Positions 8,313 to 18,576 of a stretch of 30,210 nucleotides of DNA are shown here, piece by piece; the stretch's first letter is position 1, and each line of letters starts with the position of its first letter. A program made the position numbers and the translations under genes. The notes under the pieces are model-generated. The model was not told the origin of the DNA and made no database searches. It saw only the letters and a program-made list of their open reading frames with translations. Source of the stretch: Chalciporus piperatus (lineage: Eukaryota; Basidiomycota; Agaricomycetes; Boletales; Boletaceae); assembly GCA_038093975.1 (NCBI GenBank), contig JBBPTG010000274.1, forward strand, positions 1-30,210, read 5' to 3'.

Positions 8313-8645
8313 ACCGCTTCAGAGTATATAGGGGTGTACATCATATCTGTTCCTGCATCCCAGGGGAAGTCCCCTGGTGTCTGAGCTTCTGTTATCCTGT
8401 AGATATATGTATGACATACCTATGTATCAATTTTAAAATCATATCTACCTGGCTGATCAAAAATGCGAACCGCTATTTTGTAATTCAAGGGTAGGAGGGA
8501 AATCTACTCCTACATCACAGGGACAGCTCCCTGTTGTCTGAGCTGCTAGGACCTTGCTCCAATACATATTGACTACTTGGGACTCAAGCCTTGCAGCATA
8601 TTTACCCTCCCAATCAAAAATGCGAACACATTTTTGTGTTTTCTG
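8313..8645. repeat. Two tandem ~158-bp units, each with two hairpins
   Basis: ATCAAAAATGCGAAC occurs identically at 8456-8470 and 8613-8627. A GGG-rich palindrome followed by GTGTCTGAGC or TTGTCTGAGC occurs at 8360-8375 and 8518-8533. Both spacings are 157-158 bp. The palindromes differ in sequence but keep pairing: CAGGGGA/TCCCCTG in the first and CAGGGA/TCCCTG in the second. After each ATCAAAAATGCG comes a matching T-rich arm. The second unit also has GTAGGAG 8491-8497 with CTCCTAC 8507-8513. No open frame of interest is present. Confidence 0.65.
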
Positions 8646-9046
8646 ACATTTGTAGATATCTACCTATATACAGTCTAATATAATGATTAAAGCGGTCGTA
8701 AATGCTAACTAGCACTGTACAACACTAGTGTAACACATTAGAACAATCCTTGAGGGCAGGGAAGCGAGTGGTTGAGCAGAAAAGTGAGGGGAGGGTATGT
8801 TGAAACTATGTGTCCCAAAATGGACATGTCGTGCGCGTTCTGGAATACTTCGCTATATCCACTGTCTTGCCTACAGACGAGCTCTCGTTTCTATCCCTCG
8901 TATGTCCCTCAAGGCGCTGATTGACTGGGCGTTCGGATGGACGTTTGCGATCAAGGTAAATAACTCCCTTAAGAGTGTGTTACATACTCATTCCGTGTCT
9001 TGGAAGTCCCCGAGTGAAACAGAAACTCGGCCGCCTAATCAGACGG
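8646..9046. other. Region upstream of the terpene synthase
   Basis: AT-rich to about 8760. A short plus frame (ATG 8797 to about 8955, followed by a plausible GTAAAT donor) precedes the cyclase. It may be a 5' exon of an unrecognised small gene or leader sequence; I cannot assign it. No clear TATA box was found. Confidence 0.3.
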
Positions 9047-10243
9047 ATGACTTTGCATCTACTGCTTCAGTGGGTCCAAAGCTATGTTTCCCGATGCTAT
9101 GCTCATACGTGCCGATGCGTTAGAACGACAAAATCAGCGCTGCATACTGGAATGCCATTCGTTCTGTCCTATGCGAATTTCTACAAGAAATCGACGTTGC
9201 GTACCCAACCGTCGCATATGACGAAGAGTTTGCACAGGGTTGTTATCCGGTTGCTATCGAGCGCGGGTGTCCACCAGATATTGTGCGGTCACGAGAGTTC
9301 CAACTGGCGTTACACGGGGCTGCTTCCATCGCTACAATGACTTATGGGCACCTCGAGGACGCATCAACTCGTCAATATATCTGCATTTATACGACCTGGT
9401 GAGCTCTCGTTTTACTATCATTTCCGGGTGCCGAGTAATTTGTAGTTTGATCTTCTTTGATGATTTGACTCGAACGGACGCTTCCACCATTCGGGAATTT
9501 CACGCACGCTTCGCCTCCGCCAGGCTTCAACTGCACCCTTTGCTTGATCTCTTTGCTGGATTGTTAAGGAGTTCATATGATTATTTTCTCCCGACTTGTG
9601 CCAACCTCGTGATCACGAGCTCCCTTGACTTCGTAAATGGACTCATACTCAATCACGATCTCCAGAATATGAAGATGTTTGCGATTTTCTCCCGTTGGGA
9701 TCGCGTTGACAAACATCTTTCAGGTGGACAAGAATGCGACTAGCTACCCATGTTGGATACGAACCATGATGGGGGTTTCTACGGCCTTCGTTATCTTCAC
9801 ATTCCCGCCCGATATACCAGTGGAGTCCTATATCTAAATCATCCCGAACATGGTCAACTACATCGACGACGTAAAGTAAATCGTTCCCCAGCATCGTGTG
9901 TAACATCTTGCTGAGCGATTACAGCGATCTCTTCTCTTTCTACAAGGAAGAGAGCGCCCACGAGAACACTAACCACATCTCTTTGCTCTCGCAAATGACC
10001 GGAAAGTCCAAACTGCAATGTATGAAAGACCTAGCTGCATACTCGGTTGATGGAAGGTACGGTCCTTGATCTGCATCTGACTGTATAGTTCGATTCTGAG
10101 GAGTACTGTCCGCGGACCCCAAGGCATTGTCAATATTCAATGACCATTTTCTGCAAGGATATATCGCATTTCATGCTTTGGCCCACAAGCGCTATAAGTT
10201 GGATGATTTAGAGTTGGGGAACCCGACAGTTTCCTCTAGTTAG
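9047..10243 (+). CDS. Tri5-type sesquiterpene synthase, apparently disrupted
   Basis: This would cyclise farnesyl diphosphate in the cytosol. Exon segments align in order with trichodiene-synthase-like (Tri5-clade) enzymes: IRSVLCEFL (about 9147), an aspartate-rich FFDDLTRTD metal site (about 9455), a long helical block (STIREFH ... SSLDFVNGL), WIRTMMGVSTAF, the second metal site NDLFSFYKE formed across an intron near 9880-9925, and C-terminal FLQGYIAFHALAHKRYKLDD ending at TAG 10241-10243. The intron 9399-9445 splices cleanly. The start is inferred: ATG 9047 plus a 50-nt intron ending at 9110. Three problems are visible. The junction near 9675-9723 has AT where a donor is expected, or a one-base frame slip. 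An in-frame TAA lies at 9835-9837. A further frame change lies near 10070-10115. Both metal-binding motifs remain. It heads the cluster. Confidence 0.75.
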
Positions 10244-10356
10244 AACTGTCCTTTCAACTTGATGAATGTTCATCACATTTGATCGCTTGCAATCGCTTGC
10301 GATTTTTTGACCTAATTCTGCAATTTCCCGAGTCCCCTGAAAAACACTTGGCTGCC

Positions 10357-10364
10357 TATATAAA
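10357..10364 (+). promoter_or_regulatory. TATA box of the first P450
   Basis: TATATAAA lies 73-80 bases upstream of the ATG at 10437, a usual distance for a fungal TATA box with a short leader. Confidence 0.6.
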
Positions 10365-10436
10365 CCGTGTTGGAATCATTTTCGTATCGCTCTGGATCCG
10401 ACATTCTGAATCACAGGCTCGCTCACATACCCTCAC

Positions 10437-12520
10437 ATGGTCTTGATGCCGACCGTCGCCCCCTGGGCAATTGGGGCAATACTCCTCGCCATCGCAGTGT
10501 TTGCCTATTACGCTGGGAACTAAAGTCGAGTGAAATATCCACCAGGACCTAAGCCCGAATTCTTCTTTGCGAACGCTCGGCAGGTTCCAGTATCCGATCA
10601 GTGGCTGAAATTTGCCGAGTGGTCGAAGCAATACGGTGAGCTACTAGTTGCTGTTCGCCTGGCACATTTGTTCACGCTACGTCTTGCGAAGGCGGACTTA
10701 TTTTACTCAGGGTCTTCCATATTCCTTACATCGTTATCAACGATGGTCAAGTTTGCTATGATCTTCTAGAAAAGCGGTCAAACATATACAGCGACCGCCC
10801 TCGGAACACTATGGCGAAGGACTTGTGAGATGATATTTCAAATGATAACGGACCGTGTTCTCAATGATGTTCTAGAATGGGGTGGGGATTCACAACCTTG
10901 TAAGTCGGGGCCCGGTCAGGATTTTCTCCCCCTTTGGGAGCTCAGTCACATCGACAGGATGATGCCATATGGCGATGCCTGGCGACAGCATCGAAAGTTA
11001 TTGCATCAATTCTTGAACGTGCGAGACCAGCGGACGAACCGAGAGCTCCAACGCCGAGCGGTTCACAAATTTCTCAAGCGACTTAGGGAAAATTCGACAA
11101 ACTTTCTCGACCAGACTAAACAGTAAGTTCGCGATGCTTCTTATCATCATCCGAATTTGTCCGTCTGGACGCGATGTTGATGAACGACTATAGTCTGTCA
11201 GGTGCAATCATCATGAGGGTCTGTAAAGGTACCGACATTCGAGGTGAACTCATGACTTATTGCTTCCTTTCGTAGATTGCTTATGGATACGAACTCTCTC
11301 CCACGGACGATTACCATGTGACACTGGTAGAACATGCAGTCGAAGGTTTGATGGCTACATTCGGTGTGGGCTTCATGGTGAGTGCAATAGATCAGTTTCA
11401 TTTCAAGGTTTCATCATATTTGGAAACATAGGTTGATTTACTTCCGATCCGTACGTCTCAGGTGTGATCGCCATCGATCTTGCGCTTACCGTTCCAGTCA
11501 AATACGTCCCTTCATGGATGCCTGGAGCATCATTTCAACGATTAGCTTCCGAGTGGCTCAAATCTGTGACAGCCATGGTCAACTTGCCGTGGGATGAGGT
11601 GATGCAGAAATACGTGCGGATCTGGAATCTGTTGGGGGATGCTGGCTTATTAATTATTGCAGCAGAGAAACGAAACGCCACCCCAATGCTATTCTTGTTC
11701 GATGATCGACGAGAACGGAGGTGTGAACTGCGACTTGCAAACTCGGTTGCTTATCAAGGAAACTGCCGCAACCCTCTACGCTGCTGAGATAGCCCTTCCC
11801 CCCTTGACTCAGATCTAAATCTCGTGGTCACAGCCGGAGCGGACTCGGCAAGCTCTGTCATATCTTCGTTCCTCCTGGCTATAACACTACACCCCGAAAT
11901 CTTTTCGCAAGCACAGGCCGAGATTGATGCGGTAGTGGGGCGAGAACGTCTTCCTGAACTGTCAGACAAGGAATGGCTGCCGTTCCTAGAGTGTGTGATC
12001 AAGGAGGTTTATCGATGGAACCCGGCCGCACCGATCGGTGCGGCCCACAGGCTGATGGAGGACGACATCTACAATGGTTACTTCATCCCGAAAGGTACAG
12101 TCTTGGCTGGGCTGATCAAATTCGTTGTGGATGTCATCTGAAGAGTCTGGATCTAGGGACCACCGTCATCGCGAACATATGGGCGATGACACATGATCCC
12201 CGCGTGTACCATGATCCCACGGAGTTCAAGCCTCGCTGTTTCTCCGCAGAATGTCCTCCTCCAGACCCGAGACTGTTTGTTTTCGGCTTTGGAAGACGTC
12301 GGTAAGGCACCAGCTTCCATTCTATAGAGTGCCTTACCATGCGTTCTCTAGTTGTATTGGAGAAGGCTTCGCTGAAAGCCTCATATTCCTTACGATCGCT
12401 TCGATCGTATCATGCGTTGACATCAAGAGGGCAACTGTAGACGGAAAAGAAGTTGAGCCGCTTGTCAGCTACCCCTATTTTGTTGGGCACCCAGCGCCAT
12501 TCGAGAGCGCATTCAGTTGA
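10437..12520 (+). CDS. Cytochrome P450 monooxygenase (first), probably disrupted
   Basis: Microsomal heme-thiolate oxygenase, likely oxidising the terpene. ATG 10437 begins a membrane anchor (IGAILLAIAVFAYYAG), followed by the hinge YPPGPKPE. Then come LLEKRSNIYSDRP, MPYGDAWRQHRK (helix C), the I-helix AGADSASS, K-helix KEVYRWNP (E-x-x-R), FKPRCF, and FGFGRR spliced to RCIG at the heme loop, ending at TGA 12518-12520. About ten short introns fit GT-AG. Two lesions stand out. An in-frame TAA at 10521-10523 separates anchor from hinge. The intron 11784-11833, which must be removed to form the I-helix motif, begins CT instead of GT. Everything else splices in frame, including an intact heme cysteine. 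Part of the gene (11035-11319) is duplicated at 12655-12939. It may be a recent pseudogene or carry sequence errors. Confidence 0.85.
11035..11319 (+). repeat. Source copy of a 285-bp direct duplication inside the P450
   Basis: This matches 12655-12939 at an exact offset of 1620 with about 12 substitutions, all transitions, and no indels. It spans exon, intron and exon boundaries. Confidence 0.9.
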
Positions 12521-12654
12521 GAGATGGCATTTCCCAAGCCCTGATTGACGCTGCAGTAGTAGGCTCCGAGGCCGATGTGCTCTAGGAACATTTCGTGAAA
12601 CCTATAGCTTACAATCAGAGCAGAATTCGAAGGTATAACTGTAACAATGTGTAC

Positions 12655-12939
12655 CGAACCGAGAGCTTCAATGCCGAGCGGTTCACAAATTTCTCAGGCG
12701 ACTTGGGGAAAATTCGATAAACTTTCTCGACCAGACTAAACAGTAAGTTCGCGATGCTTCTTATCATCATCCGAATTTGTCCGTCTGGACGCGATGTTGA
12801 TGAACGACTATAGTCTGTCAGGTGCAATCATCATGAGGGTCTGTAAAGGTACCGACGTTCGGGGTGAACTCGCGACTTATTGCCTCCTTTCGTAGATTGC
12901 TTATGGATACGAACTCTCTCCCACAGACGATTACTATGT
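12655..12939 (+). pseudogene. Partial duplicate of the first P450
   Basis: This unprocessed copy of 11035-11319 keeps both introns, so it arose from DNA and not from mRNA. It starts and stops abruptly inside exons, encodes only the region after helix C, and lies in the promoter region of the acyltransferase. It cannot make a P450. It could be the remnant of a tandem P450 copy that was mostly deleted. Confidence 0.85.
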
Positions 12940-12968
12940 CTCATCTTACTCATCATATCACCTCGAAG

Positions 12969-12976
12969 TATATAAG
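12969..12976 (+). promoter_or_regulatory. TATA box of the acyltransferase
   Basis: TATATAAG lies 140-147 bases upstream of ATG 13116 and only 30 bases after the P450 duplicate ends. A pyrimidine-rich leader follows. Confidence 0.55.
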
Positions 12977-13115
12977 GCGCCGTCTGTATCGTCGTCTCCT
13001 CAGTCAATTTTTCAGGCTTACACCCGTTTGTTCTCTTGCTCACTTACGAGTTCAACACTTATCATTATCCAGATATCCTTGAACCTTCCCTGCGAACACA
13101 TCTCACTGGTTGTGC

Positions 13116-15180
13116 ATGGCCACCGTTACTGAAACCCGTTGGGTTACGCCGCTCGATCCTCAATCGATATGGAACAAACCGGACATTCCTCTTCAGACTT
13201 CTGATCTTATTCCAGACTGGGTGAGTGCTTTGTTATGCTTGCAACGGAGTGACGACGACGACGTTCTATCAGATGGACTTTGTTTGGGTCTTACCTCCGA
13301 GCCAGAGCCTGGATGAGCAGAAATTGCGCAAGGCGCTAGCTCAGACTCTGCGGGACTATTATCATGGCAAGAGTATTTGATCTCGGATATCAGCATCTCT
13401 GATCCGGTCTACAGCTGCTGCACGCCTTAAGTTCGATGACATATCCAGTCAGTGGAGGCTAATCTTCAAAGAGAATATTGGTATCCCGCTTACCTTCGGG
13501 AGCACCATGCGCCCCAGCGTTATTTCGCAAGCCTTCGATCACGAGGTTCCAATATCTGCTTGTATACTAAACTGTCTATTAACATGGATGTAGAAACATC
13601 CCGATTATGTCGACAAACACCCGTTCGTGCTCGACCGAGGAGCAAGCGATTCGGCAGAGCAACCTCTCCTTACCCTCAAGGTGATGAAGGGTAATCATGA
13701 TGATCGAACAACTGTGACCCTTGGTGCGCTGGTTTTCGCTACTCCGATACTCAGTTTGACTTTTGCTCTGCAGGTTGGTGCCATATATTAGGTTCGTCAT
13801 ACATCATCACCGAATATTCATAATGCTAAAGTCGAGGTGATGCTCGGTATGATCAAGGTCTCGTCATCCCGCCTTTTCAACTGCTTCGTACGATTTAATC
13901 TTGATCATTCACAGGTGACTGCACCTCTATGACTCACTTCGCAAATGCTCTATCGCTGTACTACCAAGAAATTCAGCCCGACTTCACACCAACGTTCGAA
14001 AAGTACAGTGAACCAGACCCGAGCGTAGAAGAAACCGTCATTCCAGAAGTTCTACCCTTATTGTACCATCAGGAATATGCGTTACAGAACTCTTCGCTTC
14101 CCACGCTGTTCAGCAATATGCTTTCTACCACCTCGCGCATATCTGTTCGAATTTCTGGCCCCGAGGTTCGTGCGATTCGTACGTGGATATCCAACAATAG
14201 CAAAGGTGTGGACTTTTTAATATGTGGATCCTACGGATTGTTGACCCTATGCAGTTTTGCACATAACCGAGGCGGATGCAGTCGTCGGAATCTTGAGTTC
14301 CTGCATCGCATCAGTATCGCCGGTCAGAGTGGAGAAGATTGCGTACATTCTAGGAGTGCGGGATACCTACGTCCATGTTATCCTATTCCTGACGCCATCC
14401 ACCCGCAGACTCGTGTACTTCGTCCGTCATTATCCTTGGTGAGCAATCAATTTATGCACAATCTATGTTTCTGACATCATTGTAAAGAACACAATGGGGA
14501 ACTGCATGCAAACGATTACCACTGGGATGGTGGAAGGTGATGGCGCTCCGTGGTTCGTTTGAATTGGTAATATCTTGGTTACATATTCATCAAGTCGCCA
14601 CGTCACCTAGGGACTTCGCTGGGGCGCTCCGCAACTCAATGATCTCTATGCGTGACCCAGAGATTATACGTCGCATCGTCGGATTGCACTCACAGATGCT
14701 ACGGCGACCGGAGTTCACACCCGATTACATCAATATGCACTCGCCTGATAGGATGGTATACGTCAATGCGTTGCATAAGTACGTCGCAATTTCCCAGAAG
14801 TTTAACTATTTTGCGCAACTCTTTTAGGATCCCAGTGCTCAAAGTGGACTTTGGATTCAGTAATCGTACGTGAGACTTGCATGCATTGAGTGTTTAGATC
14901 TTAATTGCATCTTGCACCCCACAATAGGCGTTCAGTTTTACCTCTACGGTTGGGTGCTAGCCACCTCTCTCGCACTCTCAAGCTGATACCAATCATAGGG
15001 TCCGGAGAGCATTTTATTTCCATGCTTCCAGCAAACCCTACGCTGGGGGCTGACGGCACATGGACTACTGATGAAGGTGGTATCGATGTCGTTTTTCGAT
15101 TGAAGCACGACCGCGTTGATGGATTTTGGAAGAAATTCCGTGCACTAATGCAAGAACCACAGAGTGCGTCTGAGACTTGA
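13116..15180 (+). CDS. BAHD/Tri101-superfamily acyltransferase
   Basis: Acyl-CoA-dependent O-acyltransferase (transferase family, PF02458-like), likely acylating a hydroxyl on the cluster product in the cytosol. ATG 13116 gives WVTPLDPQSIW, typical of the fungal N-terminus. Exon 2 (MDFVWVLPPSQSLDEQKLRK) and exon 3 (WRLIFKENIGIPLTFGS) match the first half-domain. The catalytic H-x-x-x-D is made by splicing: the His codon is at 13782-13784, then a 123-nt intron (13792-13914), then the Asp codon at 13917-13919, giving CHILGDCTSM. The second half contains NTMGNC, SPRDFAGALRNSM, the structural DFGF and GGIDVVFRL, ending at TGA 15178-15180. All about eleven exons join in frame with GT-AG introns of roughly 40-125 nt, so this gene appears intact, unlike the neighbouring cyclase and P450. 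Tri101 belongs to this superfamily; orthology is not implied. Confidence 0.85.
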
Positions 15181-15832
15181 TGCCCAGCCAAAAGTAACAA
15201 GAGGCTGCTCGAGTGAGAGCGAGGATGTTGGTGGCTCGAAATTAGTGGAACAAGTCTGGTAGTACCTGGTGGTGACTTTGCGAGAAATTGGTTGTATGTC
15301 TTGCCTGTCTCGGGATTTTCGCACTCGAAATGATGCAAATGAAACAACGGCGATGCAGTGAAACATAGTTGTATCATCACGTGTACGATCCCCTGTCGAT
15401 ATCCCTAAGTAACACCAAGCAACAAAAGCTAGAGCGACAAAAAGAGGAAGAAACACCATATTCACGGTTTGAGCCACCCCCATGGCTCCGTGTTCGTTAC
15501 AAGCGTGCTACGAACGAACGTACAAGAACGTCGAGTCAAACGCAAGTCAGTGTCACCCTTGCATCATGATCAACCCCGGATTGACCACGTGTTGCACTTG
15601 AGCCTCGAGGAACCTTGCCTCACATTCCTCTTGGCGCATGAGAACCGAAATGCCCTCAGTATACCTGTCAAGTGTTCTCCCGATTAGCCGCAATCTCGCG
15701 ATCACTTGCACATATACCCAGGACCCGGACCGCACCTTCTTCTCCTTACCAACTCCTTACACCTCTTGATCAGGTAAGGAGTCGTCATGATTGCCCTGTA
15801 CTTGACCGCTGTAACCATTACCTTTAGCAACG
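15181..15832. other. Intergenic, nothing firm
   Basis: No conserved frame is visible between the acyltransferase stop and the GT8 start. Small frames on both strands overlap and look like noise. Direct CTCCTTAC repeats occur near 15735-15765. Confidence 0.5.
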
Positions 15833-16419
15833 ATGCAGTCAGACGAGGATATTCGTGACAGAATACACATCGCGCTCACTGTCGACTCCGCCTATGCCAT
15901 GCAACCCTGCGAGGTATAGCGGAAAACGTACGCGGGCCCATCACGCTCTATGTCTACGACTGTGGTCTTGGTGCGGAAGAGAAGAAGAAGATTGAAGCAT
16001 CGTTGCCTATCCGCACGGATATCACCCTTCTCTTCATGGAGCTGCCTCCCGACTCTCTAGGAACCAAGCTGGGCTCAGCGTGGGCCAGAATCGATATGAT
16101 GAAGCACTTATTCGTCGAGCGAGTTCTTTATCTCGATGCGGACATCCTCGTCCGTAAGGACCTACGGGAACTATGGGATACCGACCTCAGAGACTACTCT
16201 CTCGGTGTCGTTCCCGATCCATGGATGCCGATGGGGCACGAACATGTGCAAGCCCCTCGGGGGCAGTTCTTCAATTCGGGAGTTCTGCTCATCGACCTCC
16301 CCAAAGTTCGCCCCACCATCCCAGCGCTTGAAAGACTTTGCTGCAGGATGAAGGGCACTACACCATTCCGCGATCAAGACCCACTCAACGTTCATTTCAG
16401 AGGTCATTGTCACCAGTGA
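15833..16419 (+). pseudogene. GT8 (glycogenin-like) glycosyltransferase, frameshifted and 3'-truncated
   Basis: A nucleotide-sugar-dependent glycosyltransferase of family 8. ATG 15833 opens with IHIALTVDSAYAM, the usual first strand. It leaves frame near 15900-15912 (stop TAG 15917-15919), while the continuation GIAENVRGPITLYVYDCG reads in another plus frame. From there the fold is clear: SAWARIDMMKHLF, the metal-binding D-x-D in YLDADILV, GQFFNSGVLLIDL, and DQDPLNVHF near 16375-16400. Homology then stops, and the usual C-terminal part (the segment after DQDPLN) is absent. A BTB-like fragment on the other strand begins within 40 bases. The frameshift could be an error or a missed intron, but the missing 3' third is not explained that way. 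It could have glycosylated the terpenoid, or be unrelated. Confidence 0.75.
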
Positions 16420-16439
16420 TGTCGATCAATGACTCTGTG

Positions 16440-16715
16440 TCAGAGGGATTTATATCCGAACTCAATGCTAGGAGCCGCTATTGAATTAACCGACCATGAA
16501 CCGACAGAAGAACTGAATCGCTTACGGTCTAAGAAGTATTTCGAGCTCTTGGCGAAAAGAACGTTGTTCGCACATAGAACACGAGGTTTAGTGACTCTTC
16601 CTGATGACACTGATTTCGCAGAGAAGAGATGGAATTGGGTGTTGATAAGCTCGTCCCCGAGGAGAGACTTCCTTAAGAATTCCTCGATGCGTTCCTGCTT
16701 TGTTGTATCTGACAT
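16440..16715 (-). pseudogene. BTB/POZ-domain protein fragment
   Basis: The 91-codon frame starts at ATG 16715. After a short lead (IEEFLRKSLLGDELINTQFH) it reads LFSAKSVSSGRVTKPRVL and NNVLFAKSSKYFLD. This is the beta-strand/helix start of the BTB fold as found in large agaricomycete BTB families, where the protein is recruited to partners or Cul3 ligases. A GYKS segment near the end resembles the GYESDSD linker of such proteins. The second half of the BTB fold is missing, and the frame stops where the GT8 homology ends. It is therefore a truncated copy joined to another truncated gene, not a cluster enzyme. Assignment rests on remembered family patterns. Confidence 0.5.
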
Positions 16716-17206
16716 TGGGAGGGACTCGATTGGTAGGTATCGGCCGCCAGTGTCGTGTTACTTGCAAGGTGGGGAAGAGAAGAAGAGGCCCGAACGCACT
16801 GCCAGTGGCAACAGCGAGGCGCTCTGAAACCTATAGTAGATAGCTGATAAAAAGGTGATCGAGGCGTTTCCTAACGCGAAGCCAGTTGTGAATGGCCAGG
16901 GATTTGATAAATCATTAATCAACCCGCAATCACTGGTCGTTCCAAGGAGAAATCTCGAGGAGCCACACTGGAATACTGGCAGTGTCACAAGTACTGCCAT
17001 GACCTTGGCGTTTTCCACCACGACATTATTGATGAAGGATGAAGGCGTGACTATCAAATACGAACAAAAGCGTTGTGACTGTCAGTGTTATACCTGTCGG
17101 ACTGGGCTCATAGGCTAAGAAAGGGAACTCAAGCAAAGGTGCGTATCTGCGTTCCAAGATATTTCCAGTACCTCAAATTTTGTTAGCTGCCAGTTACGCC
17201 TCCAAG
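16716..17206. other. Region with a weak plus-strand frame
   Basis: Plus frame 16855-17118 (FPNAKPVVNGQGFDKSL-like) is open but has no ATG and no recognisable domain. It may be an exon of the next locus or noise. Confidence 0.3.
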
Positions 17207-18132
17207 ATGAGTTCGGACTCGTCGAAGGGTGGCAGGCGCTACAACTGCCCCATTGACGAGTACTTGATGACACTCGATTCTAGTCACAAGCCTTCCCCAG
17301 AGGAAACGCTCGTTAAGACGTGCTCTGGTTGGGAGGGACGGACAACATCGAGAGAGTTTGGGAGTCTATGTTAAGCAGCCCAATCGAGTCGTTGACCAGC
17401 TCAAGTCGCAACCAGCCGTAGCCGTACGTGGTATATGATCCTAATATGCTTCGACTCCATTGAACCCTGCAACAGGAAAAACCCAAAGAGGGTAACACAC
17501 CCGTTATGTACTACGACACTCCCGACAGCAACAATCTTGGCATCCGTCTATGGGACGGCAACACGCAGCAATATGGTCTCTACTGCTTTGACCTCTACAA
17601 CACGTCCAAAGGCACCGCCGTCAATATTCCCTCAAATACAACGCCCCTCACGCAGGAGCTTTCGCGGGTTCTGAGGTGAAGAACTGGGAGTTTGCCTGGA
17701 GCGTCTTCCCGGAGAAAATATCGCCTGGGTTAGAACGTTTCGCTGTTCCCGAGGGCTTACATCTCGCTCTTGTTCGCTCTGGGAAGCCACTGTCCTTCTT
17801 CGCGCTTCCAACGCGTCCACGTGTATTCGGCGGTGTTGGCCAACCCAGACCCTGAGGAAGCGTCAAACAATTGCGTTGGTATCGCTGAGGGGTAATAAAC
17901 GAATGAGTATTTTGGTTGACGTTCTTTTGAATACAGCCCATTGACACATAACTTGATGAAAGTGACTTTGGATTACAAGACGGCTATGGTGTTCCATGTA
18001 GATTGGGGTGCGAGTACCGAATGTTGCCATGCCCCCATGTCATTGAACTATATCAAATTGGCGGACGAGTTTCGGGTCACTTCACTTTGGTCTCGGTTGC
18101 CCTTGACTTTGCATGAAAGGCAGGATATTTGA
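17207..18132 (+). CDS. Uncharacterised coding traces, multi-exon or broken
   Basis: From ATG 17207 a plus frame reads MSSDSSKGGRRYNCPIDEYL and then becomes ambiguous: all three frames look protein-like around 17320-17410. After a possible intron ending near 17475, a good frame follows (PVMYYDTPDSNNLGIRLW, then YGLYCFDLYNTSKG). Near 17640-17670 it is replaced by an overlapping frame (SEVKNWEFAWSVFPEKI). A last segment at 17941-18132 (PLTHNLMKVTLDYKTAM) is separated by another possible intron. I recognise no family. The frame changes mean either unresolved introns or frameshifts. It sits between the GT8/BTB wreckage and the transporters. Confidence 0.35.
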
Positions 18133-18576
18133 CACCCTTGATGGCTGTCGTTGCGCCTGCGGTACCATGGACGTCATCACTTCGATCGAACCTGCAGAAA
18201 AATTGGTTCGGGAACCGTCCAGTCCTTTTGCCCATCATACTATCCAGTCGTACGTCCTGGCCTACTCAGTTTATGAATGAGAAGTTGTTGGGCTTCACCC
18301 CCCACCCCAGTTGTGGCCACTAGCTTCCGGCCTCTGACCTTGATCATCTCGCTCAGGGAGCCAGACGATCTGGTTGAACTTCCACTGGGCTGAAGTGACT
18401 GAAAATGTATTCGGTCCGAGGTCATGTTCGCCATATAGTTTTAGATGAAAATTCTGTGACATATGTCCGTACATGCGCTACTAGTATCATTACAAGATGT
18501 GGCTCCTCGTCCCTTGAGCTCTAAATCTCTATGGTACCGGCCTCCACCTTGGTGAGACCGTACAACAAACAATCCT

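Noticed and set aside
8311..8698. GACCGCTT and AAGCGGTC as inverted ends of an element around the hairpin units.
   Set aside because: An 8-bp match over about 400 bases is expected by chance, and no target duplication was seen.
13830..13920. Possible loss of the catalytic histidine in the acyltransferase (a GTG codon four codons before the Asp in one splice model).
   Set aside because: A better model uses the small exon ending at 13791 and the intron 13792-13914, which gives CHILGDCTSM with His and Asp both present and all frames intact.
16429..16827. A plus frame as the missing C-terminus of the GT8 enzyme.
   Set aside because: It lacks the expected GT8 C-terminal segments, and the minus strand of the same DNA reads as a BTB domain.
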